Origin: Entomohabitans teleogrylli
GTDB taxonomy: Bacteria > Pseudomonadota > Gammaproteobacteria > Enterobacterales > Enterobacteriaceae
DNA: 64,000 nt
Direction: 5' to 3'
NCBI RefSeq assembly: GCF_001484765.1
Contig: NZ_KQ947376.1
Span: 124,001-188,000, forward strand
Shown here: positions 10,399 to 19,013 of the stretch, in pieces
How positions within the stretch are numbered: position 1 is the stretch's first letter
Layout of the letters: each line of letters opens with the position of its first letter
Made by a program: the position numbers and the translations under genes
Notes under the pieces: generated by a model
What the model was told of the DNA's origin: nothing
Seen by the model: only the letters and a program-made list of their open reading frames with translations
The model's database searches: none

Positions 10399-11213
10399 CT
10401 CAGCGCCTCCGCCTGGCGGCGCAGGGTGAGGATGGTTTGCGCAGTCCGGAGGCCAAAGCCCAGCAGCGCCACCTCATCGACCACCATGATGCGGCCATGT
10501 TTTCCGGCTGGCGTGTGTTCAACCCCCGGCAGGGCCAGTACGCCGTTCTCACCGCCCAGTGTCCGCAGGCCGTCTGCGCCCACCACGATCAGGTCCGGGC
10601 GGCTGGTAATGACCCCTTCGCGGGACAGCGACTGGTAGCGGCGGATATTCGCCAGCGCATTGGTCAGCCCGGCGGCGCGGATGGCGGCGTCGGCGGCGGT
10701 ATCACTACCGGCGGCCATCGCGTTGATACCGCTGTGACTCATGATAAACAGCACTCTGACGTTCAGCGCCCGGCGCGGCAGGGCATCGATCAGCTTTTGT
10801 TGACCGGTGATCAGCTGTTCTCCAGCGTCGGTTTTGCCCAGAGCGGCGGCAATAACGGCAATTTTCTCGCTAATCGCCGCCGGGCTGAGTGACGCAGGTA
10901 CGGTGACGACCGGCACGTTGCTGTCCTGAACCTGTTTCAGCGCCAGCGATGGCTGCGCCTGGGCGCTGGCCAGCACCAGCGTCGGGCGCATGGCGAGAAT
11001 GCCCTCGGCATTAAGCTGGCGCAAATAGCCGACATCCGGCAGCGCTTTGACCGCCTGCGGTTGCAGGCTGGTACTGTCGCGCGCCACCAGCGTATCGCCG
11101 GCCCCCAGCGCCCAGACGATCTCCGTCACATCGCCGCCCAGCGAGACTACCCGCGGCGGCGTCGACCACGCCAGCAGCGGCAGACACAGCAGCGCAATCA
11201 GTAGCCGCTTCAT
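10395..11213 (-). CDS. hmuT: Periplasmic hemin-binding protein HmuT
   Basis: Substrate-binding protein that accepts hemin from the outer-membrane receptor and delivers it to HmuUV. The 272-residue protein begins with a Sec signal peptide (positively charged MKR, hydrophobic core to about residue 17, cleavage likely near WSTP) and has the BtuF-like two-lobe fold; VARDSTS near residue 45 matches the conserved hemin-site segment of HmuT/ShuT proteins. ATG 11213 overlaps the hmuS stop as ATGA. Confidence 0.93.
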   Translation of the reverse strand: MKRLLIALLCLPLLAWSTPPRVVSLGGDVTEIVWALGAGDTLVARDSTSLQPQAVKALPDVGYLRQLNAEGILAMRPTLVLASAQAQPSLALKQVQDSNVPVVTVPASLSPAAISEKIAVIAAALGKTDAGEQLITGQQKLIDALPRRALNVRVLFIMSHSGINAMAAGSDTAADAAIRAAGLTNALANIRRYQSLSREGVITSRPDLIVVGADGLRTLGGENGVLALPGVEHTPAGKHGRIMVVDEVALLGFGLRTAQTILTLRRQAEALR

Positions 11214-12244
11214 GCCGGCTGCCCTTTATGGACCAGCGCCTCTACTTGCTGGCGCCAGCGTATCTGTTCGGGCTGGCCTTCGCTACGCTGGCCATATAAC
11301 TGTGCGATTTGCGTACCGTCGGCGGCGAACAACTCCAGACTGGTGACATGGCCGTCCGCCGTCGGCTTACGGGTTACCCAGCTTTCGGCAATCGCGTTGT
11401 CCATCAGGTGTAGCGTGAAAGCGGGGTTAAAGATATTCAGCCAGCCCTTCATGGGCAGCAGACGCTCTATCGCGCCGGTGAAAATCTGTACACAGCCGCG
11501 GTTGCCGACAAAAATCATAATCGCGTTGCGATCCTGCTGCGCCTGGCTGAACACCTGCGCCAGCGCATGGTTATCCACTTGCCAGGCCAGGTCGTCGCCC
11601 ACCAGACGAAACGCCTGCTGGCGCGAGAGATCGTGGCGTTTAAGCAAGCCAAAAAATTGATGGACGTCGGTCATGGCGCGCCACTCGCTGTCCACCCGGA
11701 CGGCATCCGGCAGAGCGTGGCGTTCGGCGCTATCCGGCGGGCTGGTCAGCGCCAGCGGGGGATTATCGGCATGGATAAAGCGTGCCAGCACATCTCCCCA
11801 CGCGCGCAAGTCGGTCTTATCGGTAACGTAAACTTTCAGCACCGCATCTCCCTGGCAATCGAAAAATTGCAGGCTCTGGCGCTCGCCGTTGGTGGTGGTT
11901 TCACGGATATGGAACGCGCTGTCCCACTGATTAAGGAATAGCCGCAGATCCAGGGCACCGGGGTTAAGGATCAGACCCGCGTGGCCGCTGAGGTGCTGAT
12001 GAGTATATTGCCCCACCTGCTCGTGGACGGCGTACGGGTTGCGGCAAATTGATTTGGTTTCGCCGACCTTTTCCAGCGCAGCAAGGATATCGCGCGTCGC
12101 GCCGTGTAGCCGCCAGGCGTCGTGGCCGACGCGCAGATGCGCCAGTTCGCCTTCGCTGATGTGCATCAGAGCGGCGATATCGCGGGCATATAATTCCGGG
12201 TGTTGCTGCCTGAGCGCCAGCCAGGCGTGGTAATGATGATGCAT
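11210..12244 (-). CDS. hmuS: Hemin-degrading/transport factor HmuS
   Basis: Cytoplasmic HemS/ChuS/HmuS-family protein that receives imported hemin and, in characterised members, traffics or breaks it down to release iron. It has 344 residues made of two similar halves, each with the HemS fold; the second half contains IFVGNRGCVQIFTGAIERLLPM, the most conserved region of the family (shown here over 20 positions at about residues 250-272). A clear AAGGA precedes ATG 12244. It follows hmuR by 43 bases and is coupled to hmuT by a 4-base overlap. Confidence 0.93.
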   Translation of the reverse strand: MHHHYHAWLALRQQHPELYARDIAALMHISEGELAHLRVGHDAWRLHGATRDILAALEKVGETKSICRNPYAVHEQVGQYTHQHLSGHAGLILNPGALDLRLFLNQWDSAFHIRETTTNGERQSLQFFDCQGDAVLKVYVTDKTDLRAWGDVLARFIHADNPPLALTSPPDSAERHALPDAVRVDSEWRAMTDVHQFFGLLKRHDLSRQQAFRLVGDDLAWQVDNHALAQVFSQAQQDRNAIMIFVGNRGCVQIFTGAIERLLPMKGWLNIFNPAFTLHLMDNAIAESWVTRKPTADGHVTSLELFAADGTQIAQLYGQRSEGQPEQIRWRQQVEALVHKGQPA

Positions 12245-12264
12245 GGTTTCGTCCTTCTTACATG

Positions 12265-12280
12265 CCCCGCCGCCGCGGGG
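12265..12280 (-). other. Intercistronic GC stem-loop between hmuR and hmuS
   Basis: Six-base stem CCCCGC / GCGGGG with a 4-base loop in the 43-base gap. No U-tract follows, so it is more likely an mRNA processing or stability element, or a partial attenuator, than a full terminator. Confidence 0.4.
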
Positions 12281-12287
12281 CTACTGA

Positions 12288-14264
12288 TTACCATTGATAG
12301 CTGATGAACACTTTGCCGCTGCGGCCGTCCCGGGGGATACCCTGCGGCGACCAGTAACGTTTATCAAACGCATTGCCGAGCGCCAGCGTGGTGGTCAGGC
12401 CCTGCAGGCTTTGCTGCCCGCGGTAGCTGACATAGAAATCGTGGACCGCGTAGCCGGGCTGCTCGCGGTAACTGCTGCTGATATGGTGGGATCGCGCCGC
12501 ATAAATACCGTTCCAGCCCACGGAAAAACCGCTGTGCGCCAGCGGAATATCCAACTGGCTGGTGACGGTGTCCGGATTGAGGCTTGAGATCCACTCGCCG
12601 GTGGCGGTGTCTTTACCGCGGGTGCGGTTCCAGGCCAGTTGCAGGCTGAATGGATCGGCGCTGTATTTGGCCATCACGTCCCAGCCCCAGATCTTCGCCC
12701 GCGGAACGTTGTAAGACATGGTGGTGGCTTTGGCGAAATTGACCTGAGTGGCGATATAGTCTTTGGCCCGGGTGTCAAAGTAGCTGGCTTTCAGCTCCAG
12801 ACCATCGTTGTCAAGCATCAGGTTGTCGAAACGCAGTCCGAGGCCGTACTCCTGAGTGGCGTTGGTTTCCGGCCGCAACGCCGGATTTGGCACCCAGTAG
12901 TTCGTGTAGAAGCTGCCGATGGAGAAATGTTTCGCGTCGTTATACATCTCGCCCATGGTCGGCGCCCGGAAGGCCTGGGCATAGGAGCCAAACATCATCA
13001 GCCAGTCCGTTGGCGTGATGGACAGCGCCGCCCGGGAAGACCATTTATCGGCATCAACGTCGGCATAGCCGCTGCTGCTGCCGCGATAGTTGTCGTAGCG
13101 GGCGCCAGCGATCGCTGAGATTGGCAGATTGCGCAGAGTGATTTCATCCTGCAGCCAGCCGGAGCTGAAATTAATTCTGGCGTCCGGAAAACCGCTGGCG
13201 GCGCCGTCCGGTCGCTGCTGCTGGCGGTAATATTCCCCGCCCCAGGTCAGCAGGTGGCTGGCGGGACTGGCGCTGAATAACTGGCTGCGGTTTTCCAGCC
13301 GCACGCCTTTGGTGGTCTGTGTGCGAAATTCGCTGCGGTTTGCCGCGGTCCGGGCGTTAATCCGCGCTTGCGACCAGTAGGTGGTGAGGTCGGCATTTAA
13401 GCCGTCGTTATCCTGTGGGCTGAGCCGGTATTTCAGTTGGGCGTCGCGCTGGATGGTGGAACGATCGACCATCGGGTTGCTGGGGCCTGATGCCGCGCTG
13501 GTCTGCGGGTTTTTCGGCTCCTGAGCGCGGTTGTTGTAGTAACGTAATGAGCCGCTCAGGGATTGACCGCTATCGGGACGCCAGGTGCCTTTGGCCAGCA
13601 TATTATTGATGTTTTCATCATTCGGGGCGCTGAAACCGTCGCTCTGGCGCAGGTCGCCGCGATCGCGCCCTGACCAGGCGAGCAGGCCGTCGAGCTGGTC
13701 GCCGCGACCAAAAGCGCTGACGCCCGTGCCGAGGCTATGGTCCCCGGTCGCGCCGCTGGCGAATACCCGATAGCCGCTGCTGCGCCCGTTTTCCAGCAGA
13801 TCGGCGGCGTCGACGGTATCAAACGCCACCACGCCGCCGAGGGCGCCGCTGCCGTACAGCAGCGCCGACGGACCGCGCACCACTTCAACGCGTTTGATTA
13901 ACGCCGGATCGAGGAAGGTACTGTTCAGATGCCCGGTATCGGTTCCCTGGCGTACGCCATCCACCAGTACCAGTACGCCGCGGCGATCGTATCCGCGCAG
14001 GTTGATGTCCTGACCGTTAGTGCGGCCGGTACCGTCAAGGGTGATGCCGGGTACGCTGCGCAGCATGTCGGCGGCGGAGCTGGCGGTTTCTCCCTGCGGG
14101 CTGTTGGCATCAATCACGCTGACCATCATCGGCGCTTCAAAGCTACTGCGAACGTTGCCGGTGGCGGTGATAGTCATCTGGTCTTCGTCGGCCGACCAGG
14201 CACAGCCGGAGGTGATGGCGAAGGCAAGGGCGGACACACGAAGTCCGCTGCTGTGCGGAAGCAT
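12288..14264 (-). CDS. hmuR: TonB-dependent hemin/hemoprotein outer-membrane receptor
   Basis: Outer-membrane gated beta-barrel that takes up hemin with TonB energy. The 658-residue precursor has a signal peptide (to about residue 26, AWSA), a TonB-box-like MTITATG just after it, a plug domain to about residue 160 (LRGYDRRGVLVLVDGVRQG) and a 22-strand barrel ending in an aromatic residue (SYQW). FRAPTMGEMY and NPxLRPE (NPALRPETN) are the FRAP/NPNL hemin-receptor motifs, usually with a histidine nearby. ATG 14264 was preferred over TTG 14270 because AGGAG then has proper spacing. Membership of the hmu operon supports hemin as ligand. Confidence 0.92.
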   Translation of the reverse strand: MLPHSSGLRVSALAFAITSGCAWSADEDQMTITATGNVRSSFEAPMMVSVIDANSPQGETASSAADMLRSVPGITLDGTGRTNGQDINLRGYDRRGVLVLVDGVRQGTDTGHLNSTFLDPALIKRVEVVRGPSALLYGSGALGGVVAFDTVDAADLLENGRSSGYRVFASGATGDHSLGTGVSAFGRGDQLDGLLAWSGRDRGDLRQSDGFSAPNDENINNMLAKGTWRPDSGQSLSGSLRYYNNRAQEPKNPQTSAASGPSNPMVDRSTIQRDAQLKYRLSPQDNDGLNADLTTYWSQARINARTAANRSEFRTQTTKGVRLENRSQLFSASPASHLLTWGGEYYRQQQRPDGAASGFPDARINFSSGWLQDEITLRNLPISAIAGARYDNYRGSSSGYADVDADKWSSRAALSITPTDWLMMFGSYAQAFRAPTMGEMYNDAKHFSIGSFYTNYWVPNPALRPETNATQEYGLGLRFDNLMLDNDGLELKASYFDTRAKDYIATQVNFAKATTMSYNVPRAKIWGWDVMAKYSADPFSLQLAWNRTRGKDTATGEWISSLNPDTVTSQLDIPLAHSGFSVGWNGIYAARSHHISSSYREQPGYAVHDFYVSYRGQQSLQGLTTTLALGNAFDKRYWSPQGIPRDGRSGKVFISYQW

Positions 14265-14338
14265 AAGCAACTCTCCTGAATGAAAATTAAGAAAGTGCTG
14301 GCTGCCTGGGGATGACCTGGGTGGCTGGCAAGGGGTTA

Positions 14339-14512
14339 TTATTTAGTCAGAATCAGTTTCCCCGCCTGAGTCTGGCGCAGAACATAATGCTGACCTTCAT
14401 GGCTAATGATGATCCGGTCTTCATCGCCTAATAAGGTTTTACTGTCTATCTGGCGCGGCGCCGGGTTTGTCCAGGACGCATGTGGCTTTCCGCCGGAGAT
14501 AATCTTTTCCAT
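14339..14512 (-). CDS. hmuP: Small hemin uptake protein HmuP/HemP
   Basis: A 57-residue protein of the HemP/HmuP family, first gene of the hmu operon. The C-terminal half is the conserved part: [15 protein letters not shown], then [15 protein letters not shown], which closely resembles the end of E. coli YdiE. In Burkholderia and Bradyrhizobium relatives, HmuP works with Fur/Irr to activate the hemin receptor gene. It ends in tandem TAA TAA. A second ATG six bases upstream (14518) is possible; neither has a clear Shine-Dalgarno sequence, so the exact start is uncertain. It lies 75 bases before hmuR. Confidence 0.9.
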   Translation of the reverse strand: MEKIISGGKPHASWTNPAPRQIDSKTLLGDEDRIIISHEGQHYVLRQTQAGKLILTK

Positions 14513-14536
14513 AAGCATTTAAATAATTTTCATTAT

Positions 14537-14555
14537 GACAATGATAATCATTATC
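14537..14555 (-). promoter_or_regulatory. Fur box upstream of hmuP
   Basis: The 19 bases read GACAATGATAATCATTATC on the plus strand, 18 of 19 identical to the Fur consensus GATAATGATAATCATTATC. It lies 25 bases upstream of the hmuP ATG, where a bound repressor would block the hmu promoter in iron-replete cells. No other Fur-like site was seen within the operon. Confidence 0.92.
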
Positions 14556-14603
14556 AACAAATGGCGCGCCAGCATCAAGACATATCTGTGATGAAATTGT
14601 GAA

Positions 14604-14650
14604 GAGATCAAATTACCCCCCAGGTGGGACATGGTCGGTAATTTGATCTC
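14604..14650 (-). terminator. Perfect 14-base inverted repeat after glpC, possible terminator
   Basis: GAGATCAAATTACC at 14604-14617 and its exact complement at 14637-14650, 19-base spacer. It starts 13 bases after the glpC stop. The following bases on the minus strand are TTCACAATTTC, a weak U-tract. It separates the glpABC unit from the hmu promoter. Confidence 0.6.
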
Positions 14651-14663
14651 AGCAGCAAAGCGG

Positions 14664-15863
14664 CTATTGCAGCGCCTGGGCCAACAGCGTCAGCGGGTGT
14701 TCGCAGCGTTTGCTGGTGGACATTTCAATCTGCCACTTGCAGGTTTCGCAGTCGGTGATCACCAGATCCGCGCCACTGCTTTCAATTTGCCGGAACAGCG
14801 GCGCGCCAATTCCCTGAGCGGTGGGGTAGTTTTCGGATTTAAATCCGTAGGTGCCGGCGATGCCGCAGCACTGTGAATCCAGCACTTGTAGTTCCAGACC
14901 GGGGATCGCGCGCAACAGCTCCAGGGTATACACCGACCAGCCCAGTTTTTCCATATGGCAGGGAGTGTGATACACCACTTTCAGCGGGGTGGTTTTCAGC
15001 GGCAGCGAGCGGCCCTGCTCGCGCAAACGCCACAGGTAGCGGGTGGCCAGCTCAATCCGATCGCGCAGCGGCGTGGTATCGACATCCAGCACGTTGGGGT
15101 ATTCATCGCGCAGGGTGAAAGTGCAGGTGGACGAGGTGGCGATTACCGGCAGATGGCGTTGTTCGATAGCCTCCGACAATGCCTGAGCGTTACAGCGCGC
15201 CTGCTTCTGCGCTTTTTCAATAAAGCCGTTGGCGATCAGCGGAACGCCGCAGCATTTCTCTTTTTTCAGTAACTGCACCCCGATGCCAAGGGCATTAAAA
15301 ATGGCGAGCAGCGCTTTGCCCAGCGCCGGGTTGTTGTAATTCACGTAGCAACCGTGGAAAAACGCCACCTGTTCGCTGAAGCGCGCCTGAGCGCTGGCCT
15401 GACGGCGATACCACTGGCGAAAAGTGCCGAAGGAATATTTCGGCAGCGTGCGCCGGTGATCGATGCGCAGCGCGCTGTCCAGCAGTTTGCGCACCGGCTG
15501 CAGGGCGGTCGTTGCGTTGACCAGCGGCGCGAATGGCGTGGAGACCGACCCCATCAGATCGGTATGGCTGAGGATGGTGTCGCGCAGGGAAAACTGCCGG
15601 GTGGCGTACTTCGCCCGGGCGCGCTGGATAATGTCTCCCGGGTTGACGTCGGACGGGCAGGCAACCTCGCAGCGTTTACAGTTAGTGCAATATTTCAGGG
15701 CTTCGTCGTATAACGCCGCGTCCTTCAGGCGCAGGCGCTCGCCGTCCGGCCCGGCCTGCTTGGGGCCCGGGTAGGCGGGGTTCACCCGGCTGACCGGGCA
15801 GGCGGTGGTGCAGATAGTGCATTTGATGCAGCTTTCAAAGCTGTTGTCATTGAAACCTTTCAT
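14664..15863 (-). CDS. glpC: Anaerobic glycerol-3-phosphate dehydrogenase subunit C
   Basis: Membrane-associated Fe-S subunit that links GlpAB to the quinone pool. The 399-residue protein (E. coli 396) has two [4Fe-4S] motifs, CIKCTICTTACPV (residues about 12-24) and CTNCKRCEVACPS, and two CCG cysteine-rich domains (KCCGVPL and QCCGIAGTYG). The start is ATG 15863, overlapping the glpB stop as ATGA; longer upstream readings lie inside glpB. Last gene of glpABC. Confidence 0.96.
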   Translation of the reverse strand: MKGFNDNSFESCIKCTICTTACPVSRVNPAYPGPKQAGPDGERLRLKDAALYDEALKYCTNCKRCEVACPSDVNPGDIIQRARAKYATRQFSLRDTILSHTDLMGSVSTPFAPLVNATTALQPVRKLLDSALRIDHRRTLPKYSFGTFRQWYRRQASAQARFSEQVAFFHGCYVNYNNPALGKALLAIFNALGIGVQLLKKEKCCGVPLIANGFIEKAQKQARCNAQALSEAIEQRHLPVIATSSTCTFTLRDEYPNVLDVDTTPLRDRIELATRYLWRLREQGRSLPLKTTPLKVVYHTPCHMEKLGWSVYTLELLRAIPGLELQVLDSQCCGIAGTYGFKSENYPTAQGIGAPLFRQIESSGADLVITDCETCKWQIEMSTSKRCEHPLTLLAQALQ

Positions 15864-17119
15864 AACTCTGTTCCTCCGGCGCCGAGGATGCGCTCTGCGG
15901 CATGCAGCGCCGTGACGGCGCAAACGCCGCCGCCGCAGCCCTGAGCGATAGGATCATAGCCGGCGAGTACTGAACCAATCGCCAGCAGCCCGGGTTGCGC
16001 CGCGCCGCGAAGGGTCGGCTGCAGGCGGGCATCCACCTGAACCCCGAACTGCTGCCAGGGTTGAGGTTTAAAGAAATCGGTCTGATACCAGTCGCTGCGG
16101 CTGGCGCTCTGTGCCACGTCCAGTCCCATGATCGCTTCGCGTACCCCGCTGCGATCGGCAATTAATCCATTACTGAAGAAACTACCGCTGGCCAGCACCA
16201 CATGCTGGCTGCGCAGGGTGATATCGCCGTGATTGCGGGTTTCCACGGCAATCGGTTCGCCTGGGTTGACGGTGATGCGCCGCACTTCGTCGCCGGGCAT
16301 CAGCGTGCCGCCCAGCGCGCGAAAGCGCCGCTCCAGGGCGCGCTGCATCCGCAGCCCCGGTACCGAAGGCGGCAGGGTTGGCAGCAGATACAGCGGGCAG
16401 GGGAGTTGCTGGTTCAGCCAGTGCCACTGCTGGTCATCTTCCAGCCCGAGGCAGGCGGGCATCAGCAGAGCATCGGTGTCCCGGGCCAGCGGCAGCAGTT
16501 CCTCAACCAGCGCGGCCAGCACGTCCGGCTGTTCGAGGTTACGGGCGATATGTACGGCGCGGAACTCACCGGCGTGCAGGCGCAGCGGGTCGAGAGCCGG
16601 TAGCTGTAATTCCGCAGTACGGGTGACAATGCCGCGCTTCGCCAGCGAACTGGCGACAAACTCTGGCTGAAAATCGAGAAATCCGGCGATGCCCGCGATG
16701 GTTACATCCCGCCACGCCAGGGGCTGGCGCGGGACTTCCGGCGGGCTTAGCCAGGCGCCGCGGGTGGTGCCCAGCGGCGTCAGGCGCTGGTGACTGAGGG
16801 CCGTTTCGCCCTGTAGCGTCAGCCCGCAGCGTGCGAGTAAGGCGGCAGCGTCGGCGGCGTAACCGAAAACCCGATCGGCGCCGAGCAGTGAATAGGGATG
16901 CTGCGGCGCCTGGCGGCTCAGCGTTTCCAGACCGGCCCGGATATCGGTGACCGGCTGGCCGTCCGGCAGACGCGACAGCAGATCCAGCGAGCCGGAGGAG
17001 AAAAGCAGCGCGCTCTGCCCGCGGCTGACAATGGCGCAGCGCTTACCGGCTTCGGCGAGACGAATGCCGCACATCAAACCGGCCAGTCCGCCGCCGGTGA
17101 TTATCGCATCAAATTTCAT
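15860..17119 (-). CDS. glpB: Anaerobic glycerol-3-phosphate dehydrogenase subunit B
   Basis: Flavoprotein subunit of the GlpABC complex that oxidises sn-glycerol-3-phosphate to DHAP in anaerobic growth. It has 419 residues, identical in length to E. coli GlpB, with an N-terminal FAD-binding GGGLAGLMCGIRLAEAG and the C-terminal GCGGGVCAVTALHAAE. ATG 17119 lies within the end of glpA (11-base overlap). Confidence 0.96.
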   Translation of the reverse strand: MKFDAIITGGGLAGLMCGIRLAEAGKRCAIVSRGQSALLFSSGSLDLLSRLPDGQPVTDIRAGLETLSRQAPQHPYSLLGADRVFGYAADAAALLARCGLTLQGETALSHQRLTPLGTTRGAWLSPPEVPRQPLAWRDVTIAGIAGFLDFQPEFVASSLAKRGIVTRTAELQLPALDPLRLHAGEFRAVHIARNLEQPDVLAALVEELLPLARDTDALLMPACLGLEDDQQWHWLNQQLPCPLYLLPTLPPSVPGLRMQRALERRFRALGGTLMPGDEVRRITVNPGEPIAVETRNHGDITLRSQHVVLASGSFFSNGLIADRSGVREAIMGLDVAQSASRSDWYQTDFFKPQPWQQFGVQVDARLQPTLRGAAQPGLLAIGSVLAGYDPIAQGCGGGVCAVTALHAAERILGAGGTEL

Positions 17120-18737
17120 CGTGCTCTTCCTCCTCCAGGCCGCACAGCCCCTGGTAAACCCAGCGGGTGAATTCGCTTTCACGCAGCGCATCTCCCCAGG
17201 CCACCGGTTGAATACCTTTCCAGCGTTCATTCAGAAATTGCGATAGCTGCGCGATCGACTGTTGTGCCGTGGCGACGTTGAAACGCTGCAACAGGCCGGC
17301 GGCCCGGCAGGCGCACAGCTCCCCCTGGCAGGGCCCCATTCCTACCCGGGTGCGGCGGCGCAAATCGGAGAGCGAGTGGACCCCCAGCGTCTGTACCGCA
17401 TAATGTACTTCGCCGGCGCTCACCGACTCACATTCGCACACCAGACTCCGGCCTGCTTTGTCATCGTGCAGCCAGTTTGCCGTCCGGTCGCCGTGGCGAT
17501 AGACCGCCGAGCCGCGCAACGGAGCGGGCAGGGAGATGATTTTTTGCAGCGTTTTTTCACTGCTTTCCCGGGAGCCGGGCAGCGGTTCGCTGGCGGTGGT
17601 ACACCGGGTGGTATTGCCGAGCTTGTTACATACCGCGTCGGTGGCCCATTCCGCCATCAGGCGATAGGTCATCAGCTTACCGCCGGTAATGGTGATAAAG
17701 CCTTCCAGACCGTCCCGGGCGGCGTGATCGAGCAGTACGATACCGCGGCTGACGTTGCGCCCGCTGGGATCGTCGTCGCTGGCTACCAGCGGCCGCACGC
17801 CGGCATAGGCACGCAAAATACGCGTGGATAGCATGCGCGGCGACAGCCTGGCCCCTTCGCGGATCAAAATATCCACTTCCTGCGCCGTCACCCGGGTATT
17901 GTCGATCTGGTCATAATCAATGTGGGTCGAGGTGGTCCCGATCAGCGAAATGGTATCGCCCGGTACCAGAATATCGGCGTCGGCGGGTTTACGGCAGCGA
18001 TTAATTACGTGTTGATTAATGCGGTGGCCGAGAATCAGCAGCGCTCCTTTGGCCGGGAACATACGTACGCTCAATTCGGCGTATTCGGCGATATGCTGCC
18101 CCCAGATACCGGCGGCATTCACCACCACCGGAGCATGGATTTCCCGGGTGATGCGCTGCTGGTGGTCGAAAACGCGCACGCCGGTTACGCGATCGCCGGC
18201 GCGTAACAGCCCGGTAACCTCATGATGGGTAAATATTCGCGCTCCGTGCTCTCTGGCGTCGAGCATATTGGCGGTGGTGAGACGGAAAGGATCGACGGTG
18301 CCGTCAGGCACTCGCACCGCGCCGGTCAGTTCAGGATTGACGCCGGGTTCAATGCGCAGAGCCTCCTGCGGGTCGATAGCCTTGGCATCGATGCCGGCCT
18401 GCTGGCAGGCGCTGATAAAGGTACTCTGCCAGGCCAGATCGTCTTCCGGCAGGGTAATGAACAGGCCGTCGGTAGATTCAATACAGTGGCGGGCGATACG
18501 CTTGAGAATGCGGTTCTCTTCGATACATTCGCGCGCGGATTCGCTATCGGTGACAGCGTAACGCGCGCCGCTGTGCAGCAGGCCGTGGTTGCGCCCGGTG
18601 GCGCCGGTCGCGATATCGTGGCGCTCCAGCAGAATCGCCCGTAAGCCGCGCCGCGCGCAATCCCTGGCCATTCCAGCCCCTGTGGCTCCGCCGCCAATGA
18701 TGATGACGTCGGCATCAGTATGGTCGAAATTCACCAT
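17109..18737 (-). CDS. glpA: Anaerobic glycerol-3-phosphate dehydrogenase subunit A
   Basis: Catalytic FAD subunit of the anaerobic dehydrogenase. The 542-residue protein (same as E. coli) has a Rossmann FAD motif IIGGGATGAGMARDCARRG at about residues 13-31, the GlpD/GlpA core, and a C-terminal BFD-like [2Fe-2S] domain with CECES and PCQGELCACRA. It is first in glpABC, diverging from glpT across a 276-base regulatory gap. A second GlpA-like flavoprotein lies at 48.5 kb. Confidence 0.97.
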   Translation of the reverse strand: MVNFDHTDADVIIIGGGATGAGMARDCARRGLRAILLERHDIATGATGRNHGLLHSGARYAVTDSESARECIEENRILKRIARHCIESTDGLFITLPEDDLAWQSTFISACQQAGIDAKAIDPQEALRIEPGVNPELTGAVRVPDGTVDPFRLTTANMLDAREHGARIFTHHEVTGLLRAGDRVTGVRVFDHQQRITREIHAPVVVNAAGIWGQHIAEYAELSVRMFPAKGALLILGHRINQHVINRCRKPADADILVPGDTISLIGTTSTHIDYDQIDNTRVTAQEVDILIREGARLSPRMLSTRILRAYAGVRPLVASDDDPSGRNVSRGIVLLDHAARDGLEGFITITGGKLMTYRLMAEWATDAVCNKLGNTTRCTTASEPLPGSRESSEKTLQKIISLPAPLRGSAVYRHGDRTANWLHDDKAGRSLVCECESVSAGEVHYAVQTLGVHSLSDLRRRTRVGMGPCQGELCACRAAGLLQRFNVATAQQSIAQLSQFLNERWKGIQPVAWGDALRESEFTRWVYQGLCGLEEEEHDEI

Positions 18738-18853
18738 CGTTATTCCTCCGGAACGAAAAATCTTCCTTATTAAGCCACACTTTTACTGCGGATTGTTTGA
18801 TATAGCGCGTTTTTGAGTGAAAACGAAAATAAATTGTGATGTTGTGCTCATTT

Positions 18854-18873
18854 TATGTTCGTTTGAAATAAAT
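18854..18873. promoter_or_regulatory. GlpR-like operator half in the glpA-glpT gap
   Basis: TATGTTCGTTTGAAATAAAT matches the left half of the GlpR consensus (ATGTTCGTT...) well, the right half poorly. In E. coli the equivalent divergent region carries several GlpR sites, so repression by GlpR is expected; this exact site is a moderate call. Confidence 0.5.
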
Positions 18874-18884
18874 CCGTAACATTC

Positions 18885-18900
18885 TGTGCGATGTTTCACA
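18885..18900. promoter_or_regulatory. CRP site between glpA and glpT
   Basis: TGTGCGATGTTTCACA matches TGTGA-N6-TCACA at 9 of 10 informative bases. It lies 114 bases upstream of glpT, consistent with cAMP-CRP activation of the divergent glp promoters known in E. coli. Confidence 0.75.
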
Positions 18901-19013
18901 GTATGTGCGGTGGCGTTTATCTACTATCAGGCCGGAAATATGAACATTGCGAATGGTTTATTTTTCTTTATCTGTTTTATTGATAATTTTAAAAAACGGC
19001 CACGGAGGCTTTT

